Shown here: positions 1-6,175 of the stretch, in pieces
Layout of the letters: each line of letters starts with the position of its first letter
How positions within the stretch are numbered: the stretch's first letter is position 1
NCBI GenBank assembly: GCA_947258945.1
Contig: CAMYKJ010000055.1
Span: 1 to 8,323, forward strand
DNA length: 8,323 nt
From: an uncultured Ectothiorhodospiraceae bacterium
GTDB lineage: Bacteria; Pseudomonadota; Gammaproteobacteria; UBA9214
Direction: 5' to 3'
Notes under the pieces: model-generated
The model's input: only the letters and a program-made list of their open reading frames with translations
Told to the model about the DNA's origin: nothing
The model's database searches: none
Program-made: the position numbers and the translations under genes

Positions 1-1
1 T

Positions 2-1114
2 CTGGAAGAGGGCATGACCGCCAAGGGAATCGTCAAGAACCTTACCGACTACGGTGTGTTCGTCGACCTGGGCGGCATCGATGGCCTGTTACACATTACC
101 GACATGGCCTGGAAGCGGGTCAAGCATCCGTCCGAGATCGTCAACGTCGGTGACGAGATCGACGTGAAGATACTCAAGTTCGACCGCGAGCGTAACCGTG
201 TCTCGCTTGGCATGAAGCAGCTCGGTCAGGATCCGTGGGCCGATCTTGCGCGTCGTTATCCGGCGAATTCGCGCCTGTTCGGCAAGGTGACCAACATTGC
301 CGATTACGGCTGCTTCGTCGAGATCGAGGAAGGCGTCGAGGGTCTGGTGCACGTCTCCGAAATGGACTGGACCAACAAGAACGTGAATCCCTCCAAGGTT
401 GTCCACGTCGGACAGGAAGTGGAAGTCATGGTGCTGGATATCGACGAGGAACGCCGCCGTATTTCACTCGGCGTCAAGCAGTGCTTCCCGAATCCGTGGG
501 ACGAGTTCAGCGCAACACACAACAAGGGCGACGTGGTCAAGGGTACCATCAAGTCCATTACCGATTTCGGCATCTTCATCGGGCTCTTTGGCGAGATCGA
601 TGGCCTGGTGCACCTCTCCGATATTTCCTGGCACGAGCCGGGTGAGGAGGCGGTACGCAACTTCACCAAGGGCGATGAAATCGAGGCTGTCGTGCTGTCG
701 GTCGATCCGGAGCGCGAGCGTATCTCGCTGGGCGTCAAGCAGCTTGAGAAGGACCCGTTTGCGAACTTCGTCGCGGCACACAGCAAGGGCAGCATCGTCA
801 AGGGTACTGTCAGGGAAGTGGATGCCAAGGCCGCGATTATCGACCTGGGCGACGGTGTCGACGGTACGCTGCGCGCATCGGAGCTTTCGCTTGACCGGAT
901 CGAGGACGCACGCACCATCCTGTCGGTCGGCGACGAGGTCGAGGCCAAGTTCATGGGGGTTGATCGCAAGAGCCGTGCAATCATGTTGTCCATCAAGGCC
1001 AAGGATTCCGATGATGAGGCCGCGATGATGCAGGACTACGGTTCCAGTTCTTCGGATGCCAAGACCAGTCTTGGCGACGTGCTCAAACAGCATCTGGGCA
1101 GCGACGACGATTGA
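2..1114 (+). CDS. rpsA: 30S ribosomal protein S1, C-terminal part (5' end outside window)
   Basis: Ribosomal protein S1 binds mRNA on the 30S subunit and helps load structured or weak-SD messages. The frame is open from the window edge, so the start and the two N-terminal ribosome-docking S1 domains lie upstream. Four OB-fold S1 domains are visible. Counting from the ATG at 14 they fall at roughly residues 2-69, 85-156, 170-243 and 257-330, which correspond to domains 3-6 of the six-domain proteobacterial protein. Hallmarks are [37 protein letters not shown], and the repeated end motif RxSLGxKQL. The last domain is the most divergent (IMLSIKAKD), as in other S1 proteins. The tail is short, Ser/Asp-rich and acidic (ends GSDDD). 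The next gene, ihfB, begins 70 nt downstream, the usual order in gammaproteobacteria. Identification is very secure. The ATG at 14 is an internal Met and not the start. Confidence 0.98.
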   Translation: MEEGMTAKGIVKNLTDYGVFVDLGGIDGLLHITDMAWKRVKHPSEIVNVGDEIDVKILKFDRERNRVSLGMKQLGQDPWADLARRYPANSRLFGKVTNIADYGCFVEIEEGVEGLVHVSEMDWTNKNVNPSKVVHVGQEVEVMVLDIDEERRRISLGVKQCFPNPWDEFSATHNKGDVVKGTIKSITDFGIFIGLFGEIDGLVHLSDISWHEPGEEAVRNFTKGDEIEAVVLSVDPERERISLGVKQLEKDPFANFVAAHSKGSIVKGTVREVDAKAAIIDLGDGVDGTLRASELSLDRIEDARTILSVGDEVEAKFMGVDRKSRAIMLSIKAKDSDDEAAMMQDYGSSSSDAKTSLGDVLKQHLGSDDD

Positions 1115-1184
1115 CGGATTCGGGTGAGCGCGCAAGCGTTCGGGTTTACTGGGAAGAAAATTCTAATCCGGGTAGGTGGAAACA

Positions 1185-1496
1185 ATGACAAAATCTGAAC
1201 TGATAGAGATTCTTGCCGCGAAGAACGGGCATTTGAACTACAAGGATGTCGAGTTGGCCGTCAAGAGTCTCCTTGAGCAAATGAGCTGGTCACTTGCCAC
1301 GGGGCAGCGAATTGAAATCAGGGGGTTTGGCAGTTTCTCGCTGCACTATCGCCCGCCGCGTATCGGCAGAAATCCGAAGACCGGCGAGTCGGTGGCACTG
1401 GCTGCCAAGTACGTCCCGCATTTCAAGCCGGGCAAGGAGCTCAGGGAGCGCGTCAATGCCGGCATGGTTCGGGAAAAGGAGCGGCAGCAACTGTAA
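1185..1496 (+). CDS. ihfB: Integration host factor subunit beta
   Basis: This is the beta subunit of the IHF heterodimer, a nucleoid-associated protein that bends DNA sharply at specific sites in recombination, replication and transcription control. The 103-residue product opens [10 protein letters not shown]. It carries the DNABII core [11 protein letters not shown] (46-56), the beta-arm motif GRNPKTG (61-67) with the intercalating proline at 64, and [11 protein letters not shown] near the end. I chose the ATG at 1185 because MTKSEL is the conserved IhfB N-terminus and an AGGTGG Shine-Dalgarno lies at 1174-1179. A GTG at 1176 in the same frame would add three residues but overlaps that site. 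The protein is about nine residues longer at the C-terminus than the 94-residue E. coli protein, with a charged tail (REKERQQL). Position just after rpsA supports beta rather than alpha, because ihfA normally follows pheT. Confidence 0.97.
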   Translation: MTKSELIEILAAKNGHLNYKDVELAVKSLLEQMSWSLATGQRIEIRGFGSFSLHYRPPRIGRNPKTGESVALAAKYVPHFKPGKELRERVNAGMVREKERQQL

Positions 1497-1583
1497 TCGG
1501 GCCTGTCCCGGCACGCGCTGTTTTCCCGGAGCGGCCAATACCGGTTTTTCCGGGTCTGGCCGATTGTATGCATATCTACTCTG

Positions 1584-1620
1584 CGGGCCCGGTACGGTGA
1601 ATGCGTACCGGGCCCGGTTC
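1584..1620 (+). terminator. Strong hairpin after ihfB, probable terminator or 5' leader structure of lapB
   Basis: A perfect 12-bp stem is formed by CGGGCCCGGTAC (1584-1595) and its reverse complement (1605-1616), with a 9-nt loop. The following tail is GTTCTTTGG, so the U-tract is weak and interrupted. It could end the rpsA-ihfB transcript. If lapB is transcribed from a promoter just upstream, it would instead be a leader structure 34 nt before the lapB start. The sequence alone does not decide between these. Confidence 0.55.
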
Positions 1621-1650
1621 TTTGGACCCCCCCATATCCCCACCTGACCG

Positions 1651-2817
1651 ATGCAGGAACTCGCCTGGTTATTACTGCCTGTCGCAGCCGCTGTCGGCTG
1701 GTACTCGGCGCGTAACAGCAAGGGCAAGGCCGGCAGGTGTGCCGACTCCATCCTTGGCCCTGAATACATCAAGGGTCTGAATTACCTGCTCAACGAGCAG
1801 CAGGACAAGGCAATCGACGCGTTCATCCGCATGCTGGAAGTGAACAGCGATACCGTCGAGACGCATCTTGCCCTGGGCAACCTGTTCCGCAAGCGCGGCG
1901 AGGTGGATCGCGCGATCCGCATCCACCAGAACCTGGCGGCGCGGCCGAACCTGGAAGGCGAACAACGCATGGACGCCTTGCTCGAGCTGGCCCAGGATTA
2001 TATGAAGGCCGGACTGTTCGACCGGGCAGAGGGGTTGTTCCGCGAACTGAACGACAACAACGTACACCTGTCCAGTGTGCTGCCGCTGCTGCTCGATATC
2101 TATCAGCAGGAAAAGGACTGGCACAACGCCATAGAGATTGCCGGGCAGATGGGATTTGTCGGCGAGCAGCCGGCCCGGTCGGTCATTGCGCAGTTTTATT
2201 GCGAGCTGGCTGAAAATGCGCGTGCCACGGATGATCTCGATGCGGCGCTGGGCTTCCTGGAGAAGGCCGGCAAGTACGATCCGCATTGCGCGCGTGCGCG
2301 ACTGATACGCGGTTCCATTGCGCGACAGCAGGGTGACTGCAGGATGGCGCTGAAGGCGTTCGAGCAGGTCGCCGAGATGGACATCGATCTGCTGCCGGTC
2401 ATTCTCGACGACATGCACGCCTGTCACATCGAACTGGATTCATTGCCGGACATGGCCGGTTTTCTGCGCCAGTCAATTCCCAAATATGCAGGCATATCGC
2501 CGGTACTGGCGCTGGCCGACATACTCGGCCGGGAGCAGGGTGACGAGACGGCTGCGGAATTTATTGCCGGCGAACTCGGCCGGCGCCCGTCGGTGCGCGG
2601 ACTGGCCCGTTTCATCGATTTCAGCATGGCCGGCAGCGAGGGTGCTGCCCGCGACAACCTGCTGATACTCAAGAACATGACGGACCAGTTGCTGGAAAAC
2701 AAGCCGGTCTATGCATGCCATAATTGCGGCTTCAGCGGCAAGACGCTGCACTGGATATGCCCGGGCTGCCGGCAGTGGAACACCATCAAGCCGATCCACG
2801 GTGTGGAAGCCGACTAG
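1651..2817 (+). CDS. lapB: Lipopolysaccharide assembly protein B
   Basis: LapB (YciM) is an inner-membrane-anchored cytoplasmic protein. In E. coli it works with FtsH to control degradation of LpxC, and so balances LPS against phospholipid synthesis. The 388-residue product matches the usual length of about 389. An N-terminal membrane anchor (LAWLLLPVAAAVGWYSA, residues 4-20) is followed by TPR-like helical repeats over roughly 50-330, for example YLLNEQQDKAIDAFIRMLEV and ALGNLFRKRGEVDRAIRIH. A C-terminal rubredoxin-like zinc module has Cys356, Cys359, Cys370 and Cys373 (CHNC and CPGC). The start is chosen because MxELxxLLLPVAAAxGW is the conserved LapB N-terminus. The Shine-Dalgarno is poor, which suggests weak or leaderless-like initiation. 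The companion gene lapA is absent from the 154-nt gap upstream. pyrF follows, as in many gammaproteobacteria, but here after 346 bp of repeat-like DNA. Confidence 0.96.
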   Translation: MQELAWLLLPVAAAVGWYSARNSKGKAGRCADSILGPEYIKGLNYLLNEQQDKAIDAFIRMLEVNSDTVETHLALGNLFRKRGEVDRAIRIHQNLAARPNLEGEQRMDALLELAQDYMKAGLFDRAEGLFRELNDNNVHLSSVLPLLLDIYQQEKDWHNAIEIAGQMGFVGEQPARSVIAQFYCELAENARATDDLDAALGFLEKAGKYDPHCARARLIRGSIARQQGDCRMALKAFEQVAEMDIDLLPVILDDMHACHIELDSLPDMAGFLRQSIPKYAGISPVLALADILGREQGDETAAEFIAGELGRRPSVRGLARFIDFSMAGSEGAARDNLLILKNMTDQLLENKPVYACHNCGFSGKTLHWICPGCRQWNTIKPIHGVEAD

Positions 2818-2835
2818 AATCATTTTTTTCGTCCG

Positions 2836-2877
2836 TATCCCCCTCTCCCCCAGGGAGAGGGCCGGGGAGAGGGGATA
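2836..2877. repeat. C/G-rich inverted repeat (dispersed-repeat type)
   Basis: TATCCCCCTCTCCCC (2836-2850) pairs with GGGGAGAGGGGATA (2864-2877) to give a 14-bp stem with one bulged C. The intervening GGGAGAGGG (2853-2861) offers an alternative shorter hairpin. Very similar 'CCCTCTCCC...GGGAGAGGG' units are scattered in intergenic DNA of many proteobacteria (general knowledge, not searched here). It lies 18 nt after the lapB stop and lacks a U-tract, so it is more likely a REP-like element than a terminator, though it may protect the lapB mRNA 3' end. Confidence 0.6.
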
Positions 2878-2914
2878 GAATAAACAATTACCTGGATATG
2901 TCCCCCTGATTAAT

Positions 2915-3012
2915 GCAGGAGCGGATCGCACGATGTACATGGAGGTACAAGTGTCGCGGGAAGCATGGATTCTGGGAGCGACGCCGCGAATAAATAGCTC
3001 GCGCCAGGGCGC
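2915..3012. repeat. Palindromic repeat-like element in the lapB-pyrF gap
   Basis: The core is an inverted repeat TGTAC-ATGGAG-GTACA (2934-2949). It sits inside a longer imperfect hairpin whose arms contain GGATCGCACGA on the left and GTGTCGCGGGA on the right. Downstream is GGGAGCGACGCCGCGAATAA and a small GCGCC-AG-GGCGC hairpin (3001-3012). The composition and internal symmetry resemble intergenic dispersed repeats rather than a gene. Whether it is multicopy in this genome cannot be seen from one window. Confidence 0.45.
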
Positions 3013-3031
3013 AAAAAAATTCAAAAAACAC

Positions 3032-3058
3032 CACAGAGGTCACAGAGCACACAGAGAG
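3032..3058. repeat. Three 9-nt tandem units with CACAGAG core
   Basis: CACAGAG occurs three times at exact 9-nt spacing (3032, 3041, 3050), with two variable bases between copies. Similar 'CCACAGAGGNCACAGAGNNCACAGAG' stretches occur in intergenic regions of many bacterial genomes, and their conceptual translation (HRGHRxHRE) often produces spurious ORFs. It lies between an A-rich stretch and the pyrF leader, 106 nt before the pyrF start. Confidence 0.7.
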
Positions 3059-3163
3059 AAAATATTTCCTGCGAAACAGAATACATTTACCGTTATTCGC
3101 GTTGCCGCTGTCATTCCCGTGCCCGCGGTGCACTTGTATATAGACAACAACGATTGAGGACGC

Positions 3164-3892
3164 ATGAACATAAACACGACCAATAACGGCTCCCGCATTA
3201 TCTTGGCACTCGATTACCCGACGGCAGACGAGGCGCTTGCGCTGGCCGGGCGGCTGGAGCCGGGCAGTTGCCGCCTGAAGGTCGGCAAGGAACTCTTCAC
3301 GCGGGCGGGACCGGAGCTTGTAGCAACGCTTGGCAAGCGCGGGTTCGATGTGTTTCTCGATCTCAAGTTTCACGACATTCCGAACACCGTTGCCGCTGCC
3401 TGCCACGCCGCGGCGGACCTGGGCGTTTGGATGCTTAACGTGCATGCGCTCGGCGGGGCGCGCATGCTGCAGGCGGCGCGCGAGGGTGTCGAGCGTTCCG
3501 GGCGGCAGCCGTTGCTGATTGCGGTGACGATTCTGACCAGCATGGATGCCAGTGACCTCGCATCCGTCGGACTCGCCGGGTCGCCGGAAGACAACGTGCT
3601 GCGGCTGGCCGCGCTGGCAGAGACCAGCGGACTGGACGGCGTTGTGTGTTCCTCGCGCGAAACAGGTGCCTTGCGCGCACGCCTGGCGGACGACTTCCTG
3701 CTGGTCACACCGGGTATCCGTCCGGCCGGCAGTGCGGCGGATGACCAGCGCCGCATCATGACGCCCGTCGAGGCCGTGCAAAGTGGTTCCAGCTACCTGG
3801 TGATCGGGCGACCGGTAACGCAGGCTGACGATCCCGAGGGTGTATTGCGTACCATTAATTCGGAACTCGCTGCTGTCGCCCGGCCATCCTGA
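3164..3892 (+). CDS. pyrF: Orotidine 5'-phosphate decarboxylase
   Basis: This enzyme decarboxylates OMP to UMP, the last step of de novo pyrimidine synthesis, in the cytoplasm. The 242-residue product is full length for the bacterial group I enzyme. It is a TIM barrel with Asp17 (LALDYP), Lys42 (KVGKELF), and the catalytic signature [10 protein letters not shown] at 66-75 supplying Asp66, Lys68 and Asp71. The phosphate-binding segments are TPGIRP (182-187, with Arg186) and VIGRPVT (213-219). The ATG at 3164 has a GAGG Shine-Dalgarno just upstream (3155-3158, spacing about 5), and the N-terminus lines up with the family. It follows lapB as in many gammaproteobacteria, but is separated from it by repeat-rich DNA, so it probably has its own promoter. 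No lesion is seen. Confidence 0.97.
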   Translation: MNINTTNNGSRIILALDYPTADEALALAGRLEPGSCRLKVGKELFTRAGPELVATLGKRGFDVFLDLKFHDIPNTVAAACHAAADLGVWMLNVHALGGARMLQAAREGVERSGRQPLLIAVTILTSMDASDLASVGLAGSPEDNVLRLAALAETSGLDGVVCSSRETGALRARLADDFLLVTPGIRPAGSAADDQRRIMTPVEAVQSGSSYLVIGRPVTQADDPEGVLRTINSELAAVARPS

Positions 3893-3908
3893 GCGGCACT
3901 GTGTTCAG

Positions 3909-3938
3909 GGACCGGACGGCGCTGGTGCCGACCGGTCC
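3909..3938 (+). other. Hairpin between pyrF and the ComEA-like gene
   Basis: GGACCGG (3909-3915) pairs perfectly with CCGGTCC (3932-3938). After an A-A mismatch an inner stem CGGC/GCCG (3917-3920 with 3927-3930) closes a 6-nt loop. There is no U-tract, so it is not a canonical terminator. It could be an RNA-stability or processing structure separating the expression of pyrF from the next gene. Confidence 0.45.
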
Positions 3939-3962
3939 ATCAACACATCACAGGAGGCAGGG

Positions 3963-4256
3963 ATGCGCTATTTACATGCTTTGATTTTCGCAATACTGAC
4001 CGTGCTCGCAGGGGCGGCCAGTGCCGGTCCGGTGGATATCAACACGGCCGATGCGGCCACGCTCGCGGCGGCCATCGACGGGGTCGGCGAGAGAAAGGCC
4101 GCCGTCATCGTGCAATACCGCGAGACCCACGGGCCGTTTGGCAGTGTCGATGAACTGGCCGGGGTGAAGGGCATCGGCGCCGGCACCGTGGAACGCAACC
4201 GTGAGAAACTGACGGCGGCACCGGCGTCCGGCCAGGGCCGGGTATCTCAACATTAG
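3963..4256 (+). CDS. Secreted helix-hairpin-helix DNA-binding protein, ComEA family
   Basis: The 97-residue product begins with a signal peptide: basic start MRYLH, hydrophobic core ALIFAILTVLAGA, and a probable signal peptidase I site after ASA at residue 21. The mature part is almost wholly one ComEA-type domain: VDINTADAATLAAAIDGVG (24-42) with helix-hairpin-helix motifs around IDGVGERKAAVIVQYR (38-53) and VKGIGAGTVERN (68-79). Family members bind double-stranded DNA non-specifically. In competent bacteria periplasmic ComEA pulls incoming DNA across the outer membrane. Short single-domain versions like this are common in gammaproteobacteria, and their role is often untested. I chose the ATG at 3963 because AGGAGG sits at 3952-3957 and a signal peptide follows directly. 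The open frame extends upstream into pyrF but that part is not family-like. A rho-independent terminator follows 29 nt after the stop. No other competence gene is nearby, so a role in DNA uptake is inference. Confidence 0.88.
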   Translation: MRYLHALIFAILTVLAGAASAGPVDINTADAATLAAAIDGVGERKAAVIVQYRETHGPFGSVDELAGVKGIGAGTVERNREKLTAAPASGQGRVSQH

Positions 4257-4285
4257 ATAATAAGAAACAGCATCTTAACCAGTCC

Positions 4286-4331
4286 ACCGCCACCGGGTAC
4301 CGGGTCGCAACGGTCGCCGGTGGCGGTTTTT
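4286..4331 (+). terminator. Rho-independent terminator after the ComEA-like gene
   Basis: ACCGCCACCGG (4286-4296) pairs exactly with CCGGTGGCGGT (4317-4327), an 11-bp GC-rich stem, and the stem runs into TTTTT (4327-4331). This is a textbook intrinsic terminator. It separates the pyrF/ComEA-like unit from the manC-galU unit. Confidence 0.88.
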
Positions 4332-4400
4332 ACCGCCTATTGGCCGTCCGGACAATTCACATTCAGGTCACGATGCCTGATTATCATTTAATATTGGTCT

Positions 4401-4427
4401 CCTGTAGTCGATTACAGGGCATATACT
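4401..4427 (+). promoter_or_regulatory. Probable manC promoter with overlapping near-palindromic operator
   Basis: A good sigma-70 -10 box TATACT is at 4422-4427, 33 nt before the manC ATG. Just upstream, CCTGTAGTCGATTACAGG (4401-4418) is an 18-bp near-perfect palindrome: all pairs match except the G/T pair at 4407/4412. It covers the place where the -35 element should be (TCCTGT at 4400-4405 would give 16-nt spacing) and where a good -35 consensus is lacking. That arrangement suits a dimeric regulator acting at this promoter. The regulator is unknown, and promoter function is inferred from position and sequence only. Confidence 0.5.
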
Positions 4428-4460
4428 ATTTGCTCCCGGACATTGCGAGGAATCACTTTT

Positions 4461-5582
4461 ATGTCGTTGTATCCAGTTATTTTATCCGGTGGATCGGGAT
4501 CACGCCTGTGGCCGCTGTCGCGTGAGCATTACCCGAAGCCGCTGCTGCCGCTGGTGTCTCATCAGACCCTGCTGCAGGACACCGCCTGCCGGCTCGACGG
4601 AATCGATGACCTCGGCGATGCCGTCTATGTCTGCAACGAGGAGCACCGCTACCTGCTGGCCGAGCAGGTTGCACAACTCGGCAAGCGGCCGTCGACCATC
4701 ATTCTCGAGCCGGAGGGGCGCAATACCGCACCGGCACTGACCCTTGCCGCCCTGTTCCTGCTGCGTCAGGATGCCGAGGCGATGATGGTGGTGATGCCGG
4801 CCGATCATGTGATGACAGACCCCGACCGGTTCGTGCAGGCCGTCCAGCAGGGCAGGGCGAATGCGCAGGCCGGTTCACTGGTCACCTTCGGAATCGTGCC
4901 GGAAACCGCCGAGACCGGTTATGGCTATATCCGGCGTGACGCCGGGAACAGCGATGGCGCCGCCTTCAGGGTGGCACAGTTTGTCGAGAAACCGGACCAG
5001 GCGACTGCCGAGCAGTATCTCGCCACCGGTGACTATTTCTGGAACAGCGGTATTTTCCTGATGCGTGCCGACAAGTGGTTGCAGGCGATGGGGCAGTTCC
5101 GGCCGGATATCGTGGCGGCCTGTCGTGCCGCGATGGATGCCGGCAAGCAGGAGACGGATTTCTTCCGCATCGACCAGGCAAGCTTCAGTGCGTGCCCGTC
5201 CGACTCGATCGATTACGCCGTCATGGAAAAAACGGAGGACGCCGTGGTCATTCCTATCAGCGCGGGCTGGTCGGATGTCGGCGCCTGGCCGGCACTGTGG
5301 AAAGTCTGTCCGCGCGATGCAGCCGGCAACGTCATACAGGGCGACGTGATCGCGCATGACACGCACGACGCCTTCCTGGTGGCACAGCATCGCTGCCTGG
5401 CCACTGTCGGGCTGGACAATATTATCGTCGTGGAAACCGCCGATGCCGTGCTGGTGGCGAGCAAGGACAAGGCACAGGACGTCAAGGAAATCGTCAAACA
5501 CCTGAAGGACGAGACGAGCAACGCACAGAACACATGGTGCACCGCGAGGTGTTCCGCCCGTGGGGCTCCTACCAGGGTATAG
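4461..5582 (+). pseudogene. manC: Mannose-1-phosphate guanylyltransferase (ManC/AlgA type), catalytic part of a frame-broken gene
   Basis: ManC joins mannose-1-phosphate and GTP to make GDP-mannose for exopolysaccharide or LPS sugars. The 373-residue reading frame holds the whole nucleotidyltransferase: pyrophosphorylase signature GGSGSRLWPLSR (10-21), EPEGRNTAPA (83-92), PADH (113-116), FVEKP (174-178), WNSGIF (194-199), SIDYAVMEKT (249-258) and GWSDVGAW (269-276). Family likeness ends at about Lys349. The remaining residues are out-of-frame translation of the isomerase domain, which continues in the -1 frame. Restoring one base near 5505-5509 gives one protein of about 476 residues (4461-5890), normal for bifunctional ManC/AlgA. 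The ATG at 4461 is chosen because MSLYPVILSGGSGSR is the family N-terminus, with GAGG upstream at 4447-4450. The motif usually reading PKQ is PKP (Pro27). The catalytic domain is complete and might work alone if the break is real. Confidence 0.9.
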
Positions 5583-5890
5583 ACCAGGGACATCGCTTCC
5601 AGGTCAAGCGACTCATGGTAAAACCCGGTGCGGCGATTTCCCTGCAGCTGCACCATCACCGCGCCGAACACTGGATCGTGGTAACGGGCACGGCACTGGT
5701 GACCTGCGGTGACCAGGTGTTCCACCTGCACGAGAATGAGTCGACCTATATCCCGATCGGCGAAAAACACCGTCTGGAAAATCCCGGCAAGACGCCGCTG
5801 GAGATCATCGAAATCCAGTCCGGCAGCTATCTCGGCGAAGACGACATCGTGCGCTTCGAGGATATCTACGACCGGGTTCAGGAAAGCTGA
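5534..5890 (+). pseudogene. manC: Phosphomannose isomerase (type II, cupin) domain, C-terminal part of broken manC
   Basis: This is the isomerase half of a bifunctional ManC/AlgA protein, which interconverts fructose-6-phosphate and mannose-6-phosphate. The 118-residue frame has the type II PMI cupin: RPWGSY (8-13), [12 protein letters not shown] (21-32), the metal-site motif [10 protein letters not shown] (38-47), [15 protein letters not shown] (71-85) with the further His79, and [17 protein letters not shown] (94-110). Family-like sequence in this frame starts upstream of the ATG (GRDEQRTEH just before it), which shows the true join is at about 5505-5509. It overlaps the end of the preceding frame by 49 nt. 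The ATG at 5534 has no evident Shine-Dalgarno, so separate translation is doubtful, although coupling through the overlap is possible. The stop lies 15 nt before galU. Confidence 0.88.
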
Positions 5891-5905
5891 CAACAGGTAC
5901 AACGA

Positions 5906-6175
5906 ATGACAAGCAAGATCAGAAAAGCAGTCTTCCCGGTGGCGGGTCTGGGCACAAGGTTTCTCCCGGCCACCAAGGCCAATCCGAAGGAGATGTTGAC
6001 CATCGTCGACAAACCCTTGATCCAGTACGCTGCCGAGGAGGCGGTGAATGCCGGTATCAAGGAACTTATCTTCGTCACCAGCAGCAGCAAGCGCGCGATC
6101 GAGGACCACTTCGACAAGAATTATGAACTGGAGGCCGAGCTTGAGCGCAAGGGCAAGACCGAATTGCTGGAATGA
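5906..6175 (+). pseudogene. galU: UTP-glucose-1-phosphate uridylyltransferase, N-terminal fragment of broken galU
   Basis: GalU makes UDP-glucose from UTP and glucose-1-phosphate for LPS, capsule and glycan synthesis. This 89-residue frame carries the nucleotide-binding N-terminus: [15 protein letters not shown] (10-24), NPKEM (26-30), VDKPLIQYA (34-42), then [16 protein letters not shown]. It stops at a TGA (6173-6175) right after TELLE. The rest of the protein continues at once in the +1 frame. In the family about nine residues separate LLE from the next conserved block (VT...RQ...GLGHAV). Here only four bases lie between them, so about 23 nt appear to be missing. With the gap restored the gene would encode about 303 residues, the normal length. 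The start at 5906 is conserved but has only a weak SD (AGGT). It is probably cotranscribed with manC. Confidence 0.92.

Larger units (their letters stand above)
2818..3163. other. 346-bp gene-free lapB-pyrF intergenic region
   Basis: No credible gene is present. The region is a run of three repeat-like blocks: a C/G hairpin at 2836-2877, a palindromic block at 2915-3012 and CACAGAG tandems at 3032-3058. About 100 bp of AT-richer leader then precedes pyrF, where the pyrF promoter probably lies, although I could not pick out a convincing -35/-10 pair. The short open frame at 2933-3157 translates straight through the repeats and is not a gene. Confidence 0.7.

Noticed and set aside
304..1135. 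Long minus-strand open frames opposite rpsA
   Set aside because: They are antisense shadows of a GC-rich coding sequence. The plus-strand frame is unmistakably ribosomal protein S1.
2836..2877. Rho-independent terminator for lapB
   Set aside because: The stem is strong, but no U-tract follows it. The T-run (2823-2829) lies before the stem, so it reads better as a REP-like repeat.
2933..3157. A 74-codon open frame in the lapB-pyrF gap
   Set aside because: It translates directly through the palindromic block and the CACAGAG tandems (HHRGHRAHRE-type peptide), which is a typical spurious product of dispersed repeats. It has no family likeness.
3840..3962. Upstream extension of the ComEA-like protein into pyrF
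   Set aside because: The extension overlaps pyrF, has no family likeness and would bury the signal peptide. The ATG at 3963 has an AGGAGG site at proper spacing.
5505..5535. Programmed -1 ribosomal frameshift to fuse the two ManC domains
   Set aside because: No X-XXY-YYZ heptamer is present in the overlap where both frames are open, and no obvious downstream stimulatory structure was seen. A lost base is simpler.
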